64,000 nucleotides of DNA from Limanda limanda (GCF_963576545.1 NW_026870569.1:556466-620465), one strand, 5' to 3'. Positions 1 through 12,300 are shown, counted from the stretch's first letter. Made by a program: numbers and translations. Notes: generated from the letters alone by a model not told the origin.

Positions 1-232
1 TTTCCAAGTCTCTCCGACCTTCACAAAAAAAGTTATTCAAGAATATCTCTTTCTCCTATGTGCTTTCATCCCTAACCCTAACCCTAACCCTTCCGAAAGT
101 CGGAGAAGCTCAAGGATGGTACCGATCGATGCGCGCTACCCCATTTAGTGGGGGTAGAGCCTACTTGCAAGTCTCTCCGACCTTCACAAAAAAAGTTATT
201 CAAGAATATCTCTTTCTCCTATGTGCTTTCAT

Positions 233-253
233 CCCTAACCCTAACCCTAACCC
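233..253 (-). repeat. Interstitial telomeric block (TTAGGG type) in monomer A
   Basis: This is the representative of 291 such blocks. The plus strand reads (CCCTAA)3CCC, so the minus strand has four GGG tracts separated by three TTA loops. That is exactly the minimum for one intramolecular telomeric G-quadruplex, with an i-motif on the plus strand. It also contains two full YTAGGGTTR sites of the kind bound by TRF-type Myb domains in TTAGGG species (family knowledge; binding here is not shown). Neighbouring bases are CAT on the left and TTCCGAAAG on the right, without degenerate telomere repeats. The block recurs at A position 65 in each copy. Confidence 0.96.
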
Positions 254-298
254 TTCCGAAAGTCGGAGAAGCTCAAGGATGGTACCGATCGATGCGCG

Positions 299-320
299 CT
301 ACCCCATTTAGTGGGGGTAG
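299..320 (+). other. Inverted repeat (hairpin) in monomer A
   Basis: CTACCCC and GGGGTAG are perfect 7-bp complements around an 8-nt loop. An alternative pairing CTACCCCA / TGGGGGTAG gives eight pairs with one bulged G. It recurs at A positions 131-152. The CAACCCC subtype of A, found just before B monomers, breaks the second pair. Whether it forms in vivo is unknown. Confidence 0.7.
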
Positions 321-395
321 AGCCTACTTGCAAGTCTCTCCGACCTTCACAAAAAAAGTTATTCAAGAATATCTCTTTCTCCTATGTGCTTTCAT

Positions 396-410
396 CCCTA
401 ACCCTAACCC
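396..410 (-). repeat. Shortened telomeric block, (CCCTAA)2CCC, in a 157-bp A monomer
   Basis: This A monomer (332-488) has lost exactly one CCCTAA unit, leaving three C tracts, too few for an intramolecular quadruplex on the opposite strand. The 22 short A monomers start at 332, 4826, 5627, 7227, 11892, 12522, 12997, 13790, 17004, 17797, 25845, 29866, 30659, 33710, 34340, 34815, 35608, 38822, 39615, 47663, 51684 and 52477. The later ones are mostly copies of earlier ones at +21,818. I found no monomer with one or four repeats. Confidence 0.95.
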
Positions 411-651
411 TTCCGAAAGTCGGAGAAGCTCAAGGATGGTACTGATCGATGCGCGCTACCCCATTTAGTGGGGGTAGAGCCTACTTGCAAGTCTCTCCGA
501 CCTTCACAAAAAAAGTTATTCAAGAATATCTCTTTCTCCTATGTGCTTTCATCCCTAACCCTAACCCTAACCCTTCCGAAAGTCGGAGAAGCTCAAAGAT
601 GGTACTGATCGATGCGCGCAACCCCATTTAGTGGGGGTAGAGCCTACTTGC

Positions 652-806
652 AAGTCTCTCCGACCTTCACAAAAAAAGTTATTCAAGAATATCTCCTCAG
701 ATTTGGGGGAATTTCGTCGGTCGACCTCTTCTGAAGGTCGTACAAGCTCGGGGATGGTACCAATCGATCCGCAGGACCCAAATTAGTCCAGATGCAACCA
801 CTTTCC
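652..806 (+). repeat. Reference copy of monomer B (155 bp), telomere-free
   Basis: Positions 1-44 are identical to monomer A. Positions 45-76 are B-specific (GATTTGGGGGAATTTCG, then the palindrome GGTCGACC). Positions 77-155 align to A 85-163 without gaps with 56 of 79 identities by my hand count. A 6-bp inverted repeat CGACCT...AGGTCG spans 71-89, with a 7-nt loop. There are nine CpG in the consensus; this first copy has lost one (CTTCTGAAGG instead of CTTCCGAAGG). B starts in the left section: 652, 1133, 1940, 2421, 3228, 3546, 4353, 4671, 4983, 6110, 6591, 7072, 7384, 8680, 8998. Starts in the P and Q units are listed under those features. Confidence 0.97.
722..740 (+). other. Inverted repeat (hairpin) in monomer B
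   Basis: CGACCT pairs with AGGTCG across a 7-nt loop (B positions 71-89), adjoining and overlapping the 8-bp palindrome GGTCGACC (68-75). It recurs in nearly every B monomer. Two copies (B starts 10775 and 32593, the same site in P1 and P2) carry GGTCCTAC instead of GGTCGTAC, which breaks a pair. Confidence 0.65.
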
Positions 807-2738
807 AAGTCTCTCCGACCTTCACAAAAAAAGTTATTCAAGAATATCTCTTTCTCCTATGTGCTTTCATCCCTAACCCTAACCCTAACCCTTCCGAAAG
901 TCGGAGAAGCTCAAGGATGGTACCGATCGATGCGCGCTACCCCATTTAGTGGGGGTAGAGCCTACTTGCAAGTCTCTCCGACCTTCACAAAAAAAGTTAT
1001 TCAAGAATATCTCTTTCTCCTATGTGCTTTCATCCCTAACCCTAACCCTAACCCTTCCGAAAGTCGGAGAAGCTCAAGGATGGTACTGATCGATGCGCGC
1101 AACCCCATTTAGTGGGGGTAGAGCCTACTTGCAAGTCTCTCCGACCTTCACAAAAAAAGTTATTCAAGAATATCTCCTCAGATTTGGGGGAATTTCGTCG
1201 GTCGACCTCTTCCGAAGGTCGTACAAGCTCGGGGATGGTACCAATCGATCCGCAGGACCCAAATTAGTCCAGATGCAACCACTTTTCAAGTCTCTCCGAC
1301 CTTCACAAAAAAAGTTATTCAAGAATATCTCTTTCTCCTATGTGCTTTCATCCCTAACCCTAACCCTAACCCTTCCGAAAGTCGGAGAAGCTCAAGGATG
1401 GTACCGATCGATGCGCGCTACCCCATTTAGTGGGGGTAGAGCCTACTTGCAAGTCTCTCCGACCTTCACAAAAAAAGTTATTCAAGAATATCTCTTTCTC
1501 CTATGTGCTTTCATCCCTAACCCTAACCCTAACCCTTCCGAAAGTCGGAGAAGCTCAAGGATGGTACTGATCGATGCGCGCTACCCCATTTAGTGGGGGT
1601 AGAGCCTACTTGCAAGTCTCTCCGACCTTCACAAAAAAAGTTATTCAAGAATATCTCTTTCTCCTATGTGCTTTCATCCCTAACCCTAACCCTAACCCTT
1701 CCGAAAGTCGGAGAAGCTCAAGGATGGTACCGATCGATGCGCGCTACCCCATTTAGTGGGGGTAGAGCCTACTTGCAAGTCTCTCCGACCTTCACAAAAA
1801 AAGTTATTCAAGAATATCTCTTTCTCCTATGTGCTTTCATCCCTAACCCTAACCCTAACCCTTCCGAAAGTCGGAGAAGCTCAAGGATGGTACCGATCGA
1901 TGCGCGCTACCCCATTTAGTGGGGGTAGAGCCTACTTGCAAGTCTCTCCGACCTTCACAAAAAAAGTTATTCAAGAATATCTCCTCAGATTTGGGGGAAT
2001 TTCGTCGGTCGACCTCTTCCGAAGGTCGTACAAGCTCGGGGATGGTACCAATCGATCCGCAGGACCCAAATTAGTCCAGATGCAACCACTTTCCAAGTCT
2101 CTCCGACCTTCACAAAAAAAGTTATTCAAGAATATCTCTTTCTCCTATGTGCTTTCATCCCTAACCCTAACCCTAACCCTTCCGAAAGTCGGAGAAGCTC
2201 AAGGATGGTACCGATCGATGCGCGCTACCCCATTTAGTGGGGGTAAAGCCTACTTGCAAGTCTCTCCGACCTTCACAAAAAAAGTTATTCAAGAATATCT
2301 CTTTCTCCTATGTGCTTTCATCCCTAACCCTAACCCTAACCCTTCCGAAAGTCGGAGAAGCTCAAGGATGGTACCGATCGATGCGCGCAACCCCATTTAG
2401 TGGGGGTAGAGCCTACTTGCAAGTCTCTCCGACCTTCACAAAAAAAGTTATTCAAGAATATCTCCTCAGATTTGGGGGAATTTCGTCGGTCGACCTCTTC
2501 CGAAGGTCGTACAAGCTCGGGGATGGTACCAATCGATCCGCAGGACCCAAATTAGTCCAGATGCAACCACTTTTCAAGTCTCTCCGACCTTCACAAAAAA
2601 AGTTATTCAAGAATATCTCTTTCTCCTATGTGCTTTCATCCCTAACCCTAACCCTAACCCTTCCGAAAGTCGGAGAAGCTCAAGGATGGTACCGATCGAT
2701 GCGCGCTACCCCATTTAGTGGGGGTAGAGCCTACTTGC

Positions 2739-3863
2739 AAGTCTCTCCGACCTTCACAAAAAAAGTTATTCAAGAATATCTCTTTCTCCTATGTGCTTTC
2801 ATCCCTAACCCTAACCCTAACCCTTCCGAAAGTCGGAGAAGCTCAAGGATGGTACCGATCGATGCGCGCTACCCCATTTAGTGGGGGTAGAGCCTACTTG
2901 CAAGTCTCTCCGACCTTCACAAAAAAAGTTATTCAAGAATATCTCTTTCTCCTATGTGCTTTCATCCCTAACCCTAACCCTAACCCTTCCGAAAGTCGGA
3001 GAAGCTCAAGGATGGTACCGATCGATGCGCGCTACCCCATTTAGTGGGGGTAGAGCCTACTTGCAAGTCTCTCCGACCTTCACAAAAAAAGTTATTCAAG
3101 AATATCTCTTTCTCCTATGTGCTTTCATCCCTAACCCTAACCCTAACCCTTCCGAAAGTCGGAGAAGCTCAAGGATGGTACTGATCGATGCGCGCAACCC
3201 CATTTAGTGGGGGTAGAGCCTACTTGCAAGTCTCTCCGACCTTCACAAAAAAAGTTATTCAAGAATATCTCCTCAGATTTGGGGGAATTTCGTTGGTCGA
3301 CCTCTTCCGAAGGTCGTACAAGCTCAAGGATGGTACCAATCGATCCGCAGGACCCAAATTAGTCCAGATGCAACCACTTTCCAAGTCTCTCCGACCTTCA
3401 CAAAAAAAGTTATTCAAGAATATCTCTTTCTCCTATGTGCTTTCATCCCTAACCCTAACCCTAACCCTTCCGAAAGTCGGAGAAGCTCAAGGATGGTACC
3501 GATCGATGCGCGCTACCCCATTTAGTGGGGGTAGAGCCTACTTGCAAGTCTCTCCGACCTTCACAAAAAAAGTTATTCAAGAATATCTCCTCAGATTTGG
3601 GGGAATTTCGTCGGTCGACCTCTTCCGAAGGTCGTACAAGCTCGGGGATGGTACCAATCGATCCGCAGGACCCAAATTAGTCCAGATGCAACCACTTTTC
3701 AAGTCTCTCCGACCTTCACAAAAAAAGTTATTCAAGAATATCTCTTTCTCCTATGTGCTTTCATCCCTAACCCTAACCCTAACCCTTCAGAAAGTCGGAG
3801 AAGCTCAAAGATGGTACCGATCGATGCGCGCTACCCCATTTAGTGGGGGTAGAGCCTACTTGC
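2739..3863. repeat. First copy of a 1,125-bp tandem duplication (5 A + 2 B)
   Basis: Monomer order is A A A B A B A, repeated directly by 3864-4982. The B at 3228 differs from its partner at 4353 by CGTTGG and by an A-like CTCAAGG patch. The last A carries CTTCAGAAAG. The offset between matching landmarks is exactly 1,125 bp. Confidence 0.85.
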
Positions 3864-4982
3864 AAGTCTCTCCGACCTTCACAAAAAAAGTTATTCAAGA
3901 ATATCTCTTTCTCCTATGTGCTTTCATCCCTAACCCTAACCCTAACCCTTCCGAAAGTCGGAGAAGCTCAAGGATGGTACCGATCGATGCGCGCTACCCC
4001 ATTTAGTGGGGGTAGAGCCTACTTGCAAGTCTCTCCGACCTTCACAAAAAAAGTTATTCAAGAATATCTCTTTCTCCTATGTGCTTTCATCCCTAACCCT
4101 AACCCTAACCCTTCCGAAAGTCGGAGAAGCTCAAGGATGGTACCGATCGATGCGCGCTACCCCATTTAGTGGGGGTAGAGCCTACTTGCAAGTCTCTCCG
4201 ACCTTCACAAAAAAAGTTATTCAAGAATATCTCTTTCTCCTATGTGCTTTCATCCCTAACCCTAACCCTAACCCTTCCGAAAGTCGGAGAAGCTCAAGGA
4301 TGGTACTGATCGATGCGCGCAACCCCATTTAGTGGGGGTAGAGCCTACTTGCAAGTCTCTCCGACCTTCACAAAAAAAGTTATTCAAGAATATCTCCTCA
4401 GATTTGGGGGAATTTCGTCGGTCGACCTCTTCCGAAGGTCGTACAAGCTCGGGGATGGTACCAATCGATCCGCAGGACCCAAATTAGTCCAGATGCAACC
4501 ACTTTCCAAGTCTCTCCGACCTTCACAAAAAAAGTTATTCAAGAATATCTCTTTCTCCTATGTGCTTTCATCCCTAACCCTAACCCTAACCCTTCCGAAA
4601 GTCGGAGAAGCTCAAGGATGGTACCGATCGATGCGCGCTACCCCATTTAGTGGGGGTAGAGCCTACTTGCAAGTCTCTCCGACCTTCACAAAAAAAGTTA
4701 TTCAAGAATATCTCCTCAGATTTGGGGGAATTTCGTCGGTCGACCTCTTCCGAAGGTCGTACAAGCTCGGGGATGGTACCAATCGATCCGCAGGACCCAA
4801 ATTAGTCCAGATGCAACCACTTTTCAAGTCTCTCCGACCTTCACAAAAAAAGTTATTCAAGAATATCTCTTTCTCCTATGTGCTTTCATCCCTAACCCTA
4901 ACCCTTCCGAAAGTCGGAGAAGCTCAAAGATGGTACCGATCGATGCGCGCTACCCCATTTAGTGGGGGTAGAGCCTACTTGC
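3864..4982. repeat. Second copy of the 1,125-bp tandem duplication (1,119 bp here)
   Basis: Same monomer order as 2739-3863. It is six bases shorter because its last A (4826-4982) has two telomeric repeats instead of three. It shares the GCTCAAAGATGG variant in the last A with the first copy. Confidence 0.85.
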
Positions 4983-7900
4983 AAGTCTCTCCGACCTTCA
5001 CAAAAAAAGTTATTCAAGAATATCTCCTCAGATTTGGGGGAATTTCGTCGGTCGACCTCTTCCGAAGGTCGTACAAGCTCGGGGATGGTACCAATCGATC
5101 CGCAGGACCCAAATTAGTCCAGATGCAACCACTTTTCAAGTCTCTCCGACCTTCACAAAAAAAGTTATTCAAGAATATCTCTTTCTCCTATGTGCTTTCA
5201 TCCCTAACCCTAACCCTAACCCTTCCGAAAGTCGGAGAAGCTCAAGGATGGTACCGATCGATGCGCGCTACCCCATTTAGTGGGGGTAGAGCCTACTTGC
5301 AAGTCTCTCCGACCTTCACAAAAAAAGTTATTCAAGAATATCTCTTTCTCCTATGTGCTTTCATCCCTAACCCTAACCCTAACCCTTCCGAAAGTCGGAG
5401 AAGCTCAAGGATGGTACCGATCGATGCGCGCTACCCCATTTAGTGGGGGTAGAGCCTACTTGCAAGTCTCTCCGACCTTCACAAAAAAAGTTATTCAAGA
5501 ATATCTCTTTCTCCTATGTGCTTTCATCCCTAACCCTAACCCTAACCCTTCCGAAAGTCGGAGAAGCTCAAGGATGGTACCGATCGATGCGCGCTACCCC
5601 ATTTAGTGGGGGTAGAGCCTACTTGCAAGTCTCTCCGACCTTCACAAAAAAAGTTATTCAAGAATATCTCTTTCTCCTATGTGCTTTCATCCCTAACCCT
5701 AACCCTTCCGAAAGTCGGAGAAGCTCAAGGATGGTACCGATCGATGCGCGCTACCCCATTTAGTGGGGGTAGAGCCTACTTGCAAGTCTCTCCGACCTTC
5801 ACAAAAAAAGTTATTCAAGAATATCTCTTTCTCCTATGTGCTTTCATCCCTAACCCTAACCCTAACCCTTCCGAAAGTCGGAGAAGCTCAAGGATGGTAC
5901 CGATCGATGCGCGCTACCCCATTTAGTGGGGGTAGAGCCTACTTGCAAGTCTCTCCGACCTTCACAAAAAAAGTTATTCAAGAATATCTCTTTCTCCTAT
6001 GTGCTTTCATCCCTAACCCTAACCCTAACCCTTCCGAAAGTCGGAGAAGCTCAAGGATGGTACCGATCTATGCTCGCTACCCCATTTAGTGGGGGTAGAG
6101 CCTACTTGCAAGTCTCTCCGACCTTCACAAAAAAAGTTATTCAAGAATATCTCCTCAGATTTGGGGGAATTTCGTCGGTCGACCTCTTCCGAAGGTCGTA
6201 CAAGCTCGGGGATGGTACCAATCGATCCGCAGGACCCAAATTAGTCCAGATGCAACCACTTTTCAAGTCTCTCCGACCTTCACAAAAAAAGTTATTCAAG
6301 AATATCTCTTTCTCCTATGTGCTTTCATCCCTAACCCTAACCCTAACCCTTCCGAAAGTCGGAGAAGCTCAAGGATGGTACCGATCGATGCGCGCTACCC
6401 CATTTAGTGGGGGTAGAGCCTACTTGCAAGTCTCTCCGACCTTCACAAAAAAAGTTATTCAAGAATATCTCTTTCTCCTATGTGCTTTCATCCCTAACCC
6501 TAACCCTAACCCTTCCGAAAGTCGGAGAAGCTCAAGGATGGTACCGATCGATGCGCGCAACCCCATTTAGTGGGGGTAGAGCCTACTTGCAAGTCTCTCC
6601 GACCTTCACAAAAAAAGTTATTCAAGAATATCTCCTCAGATTTGGGGGAATTTCGTCGGTCGACCTCTTCCGAAGGTCGTACAAGCTCGGGGATGGTACC
6701 AATCGATCCGCGGGACCCAAATTAGTCCAGATGCAACCACTTTCCAAGTCTCTCCGACCTTCACAAAAAAAGTTATTCAAGAATATCTCTCTCTCCTATG
6801 TGCTTTCATCCCTAACCCTAACCCTAACCCTTCCGAAAGTCGGAGAAGCTCAAGGATGGTACCGATCGATGCGCGCTACCCCATTTAGTGGGGGTAAAGC
6901 CTACTTGCAAGTCTCTCCGACCTTCACAAAAAAAGTTATTCAAGAATATCTCTTTCTCCTATGTGCTTTCATCCCTAACCCTAACCCTAACCCTTCCGAA
7001 AGTCGGAGAAGCTCAAGGATGGTACCGATCGATGCGCGCAATCCCATTTAGTGGGGGTAGAGCCTACTTGCAAGTCTCTCCGACCTTCACAAAAAAAGTT
7101 ATTCAAGAATATCTCCTCAGATTTGGGGGAATTTCGTCGGTCGACCTCTTCCGAAGGTCGTACAAGCTCGGGGATGGTACCAATCGATCCGCAGGACCCA
7201 AATTAGTCCAGATGCAACCACTTTCCAAGTCTCTCCGACCTTCACAAAAAAAGTTATTCAAGAATATCTCTTTCTCCTATGTGCTTTCATCCCTAACCCT
7301 AACCCTTCCGAAAGTCGGAGAAGCTCAAGGATGGTACCGATCGATGCGCGCTACCCCATTTAGTGGGGGTAGAGCCTACTTGCAAGTCTCTCCGACCTTC
7401 ACAAAAAAAGTTATTCAAGAATATCTCCTCAGATTTGGGGGAATTTCGTCGGTCGACCTCTTTCGAAGGTCGTACAAGCTCGGGGATGGTACCAATCGAT
7501 CTGCAGGACCCAAATTAGTCCAGATGCAACCACTTTCCAAGTCTCTCCGACCTTCACAAAAAAAGTTATTCAAGAATATCTCTTTCTCCTATGTGCTTTC
7601 ATCCCTAACCCTAACCCTAACCCTTCCGAAAGTCGGAGAAGCTCAAGGATGGTACCGATCGATGCGCGCTACCCCATTTAGTGGGGGTAGAGCCTACTTG
7701 CAAGTCTCTCCGACCTTCACAAAAAAAGTTATTCAAGAATATCTCTTTCTCCTATGTGCTTTCATCCCTAACCCTAACCCTAACCCTTCCGAAAGTCGGA
7801 GAAGCTCAAGGATGGTACCGATCGATGCGCGCTACCCCATTTAGTGGGGGTAGAGCCTACTTGCAAGTCTCTCCGACCTTCACAAAAAAAGTTATTCAAG

Positions 7901-9315
7901 AATATCTCTTTCTCCTATGTGCTTTCATCCCTAACCCTAACCCTAACCCTTCCGAAAGTCGGAGAAGCTCAAGGATGGTACTGATCGATGCGTGCTACCC
8001 CATTTAGTGGGGGTAGAGCCTACTTGCAAGTCTCTCCGACCTTCACAAAAAAAGTTATTCAAGAATATCTCTTTCTCCTATGTGCTTTCATCCCTAACCC
8101 TAACCCTAACCCTTCCGAAAGTCGGAGAAGCTCAAGGATGGTACCGATCGATGCGTGCTACCCCATTTAGTGGGGGTAGAGCCTACTTGCAAGTCTCTCC
8201 GACCTTCACAAAAAAAGTTATTCAAGAATATCTCTTTCTCCTATGTGCTTTCATCCCTAACCCTAACCCTAACCCTTCCGAAAGTCGGAGAAGCTCAAGG
8301 ATGGTACCGATCGATGCGCGCTACCCCATTTAGTGGGGGTAGAGCCTACTTGCAAGTCTCTCCGACCTTCACAAAAAAAGTTATTCAAGAATATCTCTTT
8401 CTCCTATGTGCTTTCATCCCTAACCCTAACCCTAACCCTTCCGAAAGTCGGAGAAGCTCAAGGATGGTACCGATCGATGCGCGCTACCCTATTTAGTGGG
8501 GGTAGAGCCTACTTGCAAGTCTCTCCGACCTTCACAAAAAAAGTTATTCAAGAATATCTCTTTCTCCTATGTGCTTTCATCCCTAACCCTAACCCTAACC
8601 CTTCCGAAAGTCGGAGAAGCTCAAGGATGGTACTGATCGATGCGCGCAACCCCATTTAGTGGGGGTAGAGCCTACTTGCAAGTCTCTCCGACCTTCACAA
8701 AAAAAGTTATTCAAGAATATCTCCTCAGATTTGGGGGAATTTCGTCGGTCGACCTCTTCCGAAGGTCGTACAAGCTCGGGGATGGTACCAATCGATCCGC
8801 AGGACCCAAATTAGTCCAGATGCAACCACTTTCCAAGTCTCTCCGACCTTCACAAAAAAAGTTATTCAAGAATATCTCTTTCTCCTATGTGCTTTCATCC
8901 CTAACCCTAACCCTAACCCTTCCGAAAGTCGGAGAAGCTCAAGGATGGTACTGATCGATGCGCGCAACCCCATTTAGTGGGGGTAGAGCCTACTTGCAAG
9001 TCTCTCCGACCTTCACAAAAAAAGTTATTCAAGAATATCTCCTCAGATTTGGGGGAATTTCGTCGGTCGACCTCTTCCGAAGGTCGTACAAGCTCGGGGA
9101 TGGTACCAATCGATCCGCAGGACCCAAATTAGTCCAGATGCAACCACTTTCCAAGTCTCTCCGACCTTCACAAAAAAAGTTATTCAAGAATATCTCTTTC
9201 TCCTATGTGCTTTCATCCCTAACCCTAACCCTAACCCTTCCGAAAGTCGGAGAAGCTCAAGGATGGTACCGATCGATGCGCGCTACCCCATTTAGTGGGG
9301 GTAGAGCCTACTTGC

Positions 9316-12300
9316 AAGTCTCTCCGACCTTCACAAAAAAAGTTATTCAAGAATATCTCTTTCTCCTATGTGCTTTCATCCCTAACCCTAACCCTAACCC
9401 TTCCGAAAGTCGGAGAAGCTCAAAGATGGTACCGATCGATGCGCGCTACCCCATTTAGTGGGGGTAGAGCCTACTTGCAAGTCTCCCCGACCTTCACAAA
9501 AAAAGTTATTCAAGAATATCTCTTTCTCCTATGTGCTTTCATCCCTAACCCTAACCCTAACCCTTCCGAAAGTCGGAGAAGCTCAAGGATGGTACCGATC
9601 GATGCGCGCTACCCCATTTAGTGGGGGTAGAGCCTACTTGCAAGTCTCTCCGACCTTCACAAAAAAAGTTATTCAAGAATATCTCTTTCTCCTATGTGCT
9701 TTCATCCCTAACCCTAACCCTAACCCTTCCGAAAGTCGGAGAAGCTCAAGGATGGTACCGATCGATGCGCGCTACCCCATTTAGTGGGGGTAGAGCCTAC
9801 TTGCAAGTCTCTCCGACCTTCACAAAAAAAGTTATTCAAGAATATCTCTTTCTCCTATGTGCTTTCATCCCTAACCCTAACCCTAACCCTTCCGAAAGTC
9901 GGAGAAGCTCAAATATGGTACTGATCGATGCGCGCAACCCCATTTAGTGGGGGTAGAGCCTACTTGCAAGTCTCTCCGACCTTCACAAAAAAAGTTATTC
10001 AAGAATATCTCCTCAGATTTGGGGGAATTTCGTCGGTCGACCTCTTCCGAAGGTCGTACAAGCTCGGGGATGGTACCAATCGATCCGCAGGACCCAAATT
10101 AGTCCAGATGCAACCACTTTCCAAGTCTCTCCGACCTTCACAAAAAAAGTTATTCAAGAATATCTCTTTCTCCTATGTGCTTTCATCCCTAACCCTAACC
10201 CTAACCCTTCCGAAAGTCGGAGAAGCTCAAGGATAGTACCGATCGATGCGTGCTACCCCATTTAGTGGGGGTAGAGCCTACTTGCAAGTCTCTCCGACCT
10301 TCACAAAAAAAGTTATTCAAGAATATCTCTTTCTCCTATGTGCTTGCATCCCTAACCCTAACCCTAACCCTTCCGAAAGTCGGAGAAGCTCAAGGATGGT
10401 ACCGATCGATGCGCGCTACCCCATTTAGTGGGGGTAGAGCCTACTTGCAAGTCTCTCCGACCTTCACAAAAAAAGTTATTCAAGAATATCTCTTTCTCCT
10501 ATGTGCTTTCATCCCTAACCCTAACCCTAACCCTTCCGAAAGTCGGAGAAGCTCAAGGATGGTACCGATCGATGCGCGCTACCCCATTTAGTGGGGGTAG
10601 AGCCTACTTGCAAGTCTCTCCGACCTTCACAAAAAAAGTTATTCAAGAATATCTCTTTCTCCTATGTGCTTTCATCCCTAACCCTAACCCTAACCCTTCC
10701 GAAAGTCGGAGAAGCTCAAGGATGGTACTGATCGATGCGCGCAACCCCATTTAGTGGGGGTAGAGCCTACTTGCAAGTCTCTCCGACCTTCACAAAAAAA
10801 GTTATTCAAGAATATCTCCTCAGATTTGGGGGAATTTCGTCGGTCGACCTCTTCCGAAGGTCCTACAAGCTCGGGGATGGTACCAATCGATCCGCAGGAC
10901 CCAAATTAGTCCAGATGCAACCACTTTCCAAGTCTCTCCGACCTTCACAAAAAAAGTTATTCAAGAATATCTCTTTCTCCTATGTGCTTTCATCCCTAAC
11001 CCTAACCCTAACCCTTCCGAAAGTCGGAGAAGCTCAAGGATGGTACTGATCGATGCGCGCAACCCCATTTAGTGGGGGTAGAGCCTACTTGCAAGTCTCT
11101 CCGACCTTCACAAAAAAAGTTATTCAAGAATATCTCCTCAGATTTGGGGGAATTTCGTCGGTCGACCTCTTCCGAAGGTCGTACAAGCTCGGGGATGGTA
11201 CCAATCGATCCGCAGGACCCAAATTAGTCCAGATGCAACCACTTTCCAAGTCTCTCCGACCTTCACAAAAAAAGTTATTCAAGAATATCTCTTTCTCCTA
11301 TGTGCTTTCATCCCTAACCCTAACCCTAACCCTTCCGAAAGTCGGAGAAGCTCAAGGATGGTACCGATCGATGCGCGCTACCCCATTTAGTGGGGGTAGA
11401 GCCTACTTGCAAGTCTCTCCGACCTTCACAAAAAAAGTTATTCAAGAATATCTCTTTCTCCTATGTGCTTTCATCCCTAACCCTAACCCTAACCCTTCCG
11501 AAAGTCGGAGAAGCTCAAGGATGGTACCGATCGATGCGCGCTACCCCATTTAGTGGGGGTAGAGCCTACTTGCAAGTCTCTCCGACCTTCACAAAAAAAG
11601 TTATTCAAGAATATCTCTTTCTCCTATGTGCTTTCATCCCTAACCCTAACCCTAACCCTTCCGAAAGTCGGAGAAGCTCAAGGATGGTACTGATCGATGC
11701 GCGCAACCCCATTTAGTGGGGGTAGAGCCTACTTGCAAGTCTCTCCGACCTTCACAAAAAAAGTTATTCAAGAATATCTCCTCAGATTTGGGGGAATTTC
11801 GTCGGTCGACCTCTTCCGAAGGTCGTACAAGCTCGGGGATGGTACCAATCGATCCGCAGGACCCAAATTAGTCCAGATGCAACCACTTTCCAAGTCTCTC
11901 CGACCTTCACAAAAAAAGTTATTCAAGAATATTTCTTTCTCCTATGTGCTTTCATCCCTAACCCTAACCCTTCCGAAAGTCGGAGAAGCTCAAGGATGGT
12001 ACTGATCGATGCGCGCAACCCCATTTAGTGGGGGTAGAGCCTACTTGCAAGTCTCTCCGACCTTCACAAAAAAAGTTATTCAAGAATATCTCCTCAGATT
12101 TGGGGGAATTTCGTCGGTCGACCTCTTCCGAAGGTCGTACAAGCTCGGGGATGGTACCAATCGATCCGCAGGACCCAAATTAGTCCAGATGCAACCACTT
12201 TCCAAGTCTCTCCGACCTTCACAAAAAAAGTTATTCAAGAATATCTCTTTCTCCTATGTGCTTTCATCCCTAACCCTAACCCTAACCCTTCCGAAAGTCG

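Larger units (their letters stand above)
169..331 (+). repeat. Reference copy of monomer A (163 bp), telomere-bearing
   Basis: Parts in monomer coordinates: 1-44 is a block shared exactly with monomer B (starts AAGTCTCTCCGACC, includes a seven-A run, ends AGAATATCTC). 45-64 is a pyrimidine-rich A-specific stretch. 65-85 is (CCCTAA)3CCC. 87-99 is a small hairpin TCCGA-AAG-TCGGA. 114-126 holds the palindromic GGTACC, CGATCG and ATCGAT sites, followed by GCGCGC. 131-152 is a longer inverted repeat CTACCCC...GGGGTAG. 153-163 leads into the next monomer. There are seven CpG per monomer. 291 full copies occur in the window. The phase (start at AAG) is a convention chosen because A and B then begin with the same sequence. 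Confidence 0.97.
1..9315. repeat. Divergent left section of the array, outside the P/Q periodicity
   Basis: This section is built of the same A and B monomers (15 complete B) but does not match P or Q over long distances. It has many private variants: the CTTTTCAAG form of the B tail is frequent, CTTCTGAAG at ~730, CGTTGG at 3294, CTTCAGAAAG at ~3787, GATCTATGCTCGC at ~6067, CCGCGGGACC at ~6709, CTCTCTCTCC at ~6787 and GCAATCCC at ~7037. The arrangement around 6591-7700 (B, A with GTAAAGCC, B, short A, B, A) resembles the tail shared by P and Q (17161-18271), so it looks like a diverged older module end. 8150-9315 resembles 10245-11410 at a 2,095-bp offset (10 A + 3 B). Inference: this may lie nearer an array edge. 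Confidence 0.8.

Noticed and set aside
752..776. RNA polymerase III B-box or tRNA-derived origin (AATCGATCC region)
   Set aside because: It only loosely resembles the B-box core, lacks one base of it, and no A-box or terminator is placed correctly.
3288..3304. CENP-B box in the B monomer at 3228 (TTTCGTTGG)
   Set aside because: The first half matches the TTCG...start, but the required A and the CGGG end are missing (TCGACC follows), and the base making CGTTGG is a private variant. A centromeric role is not supported.
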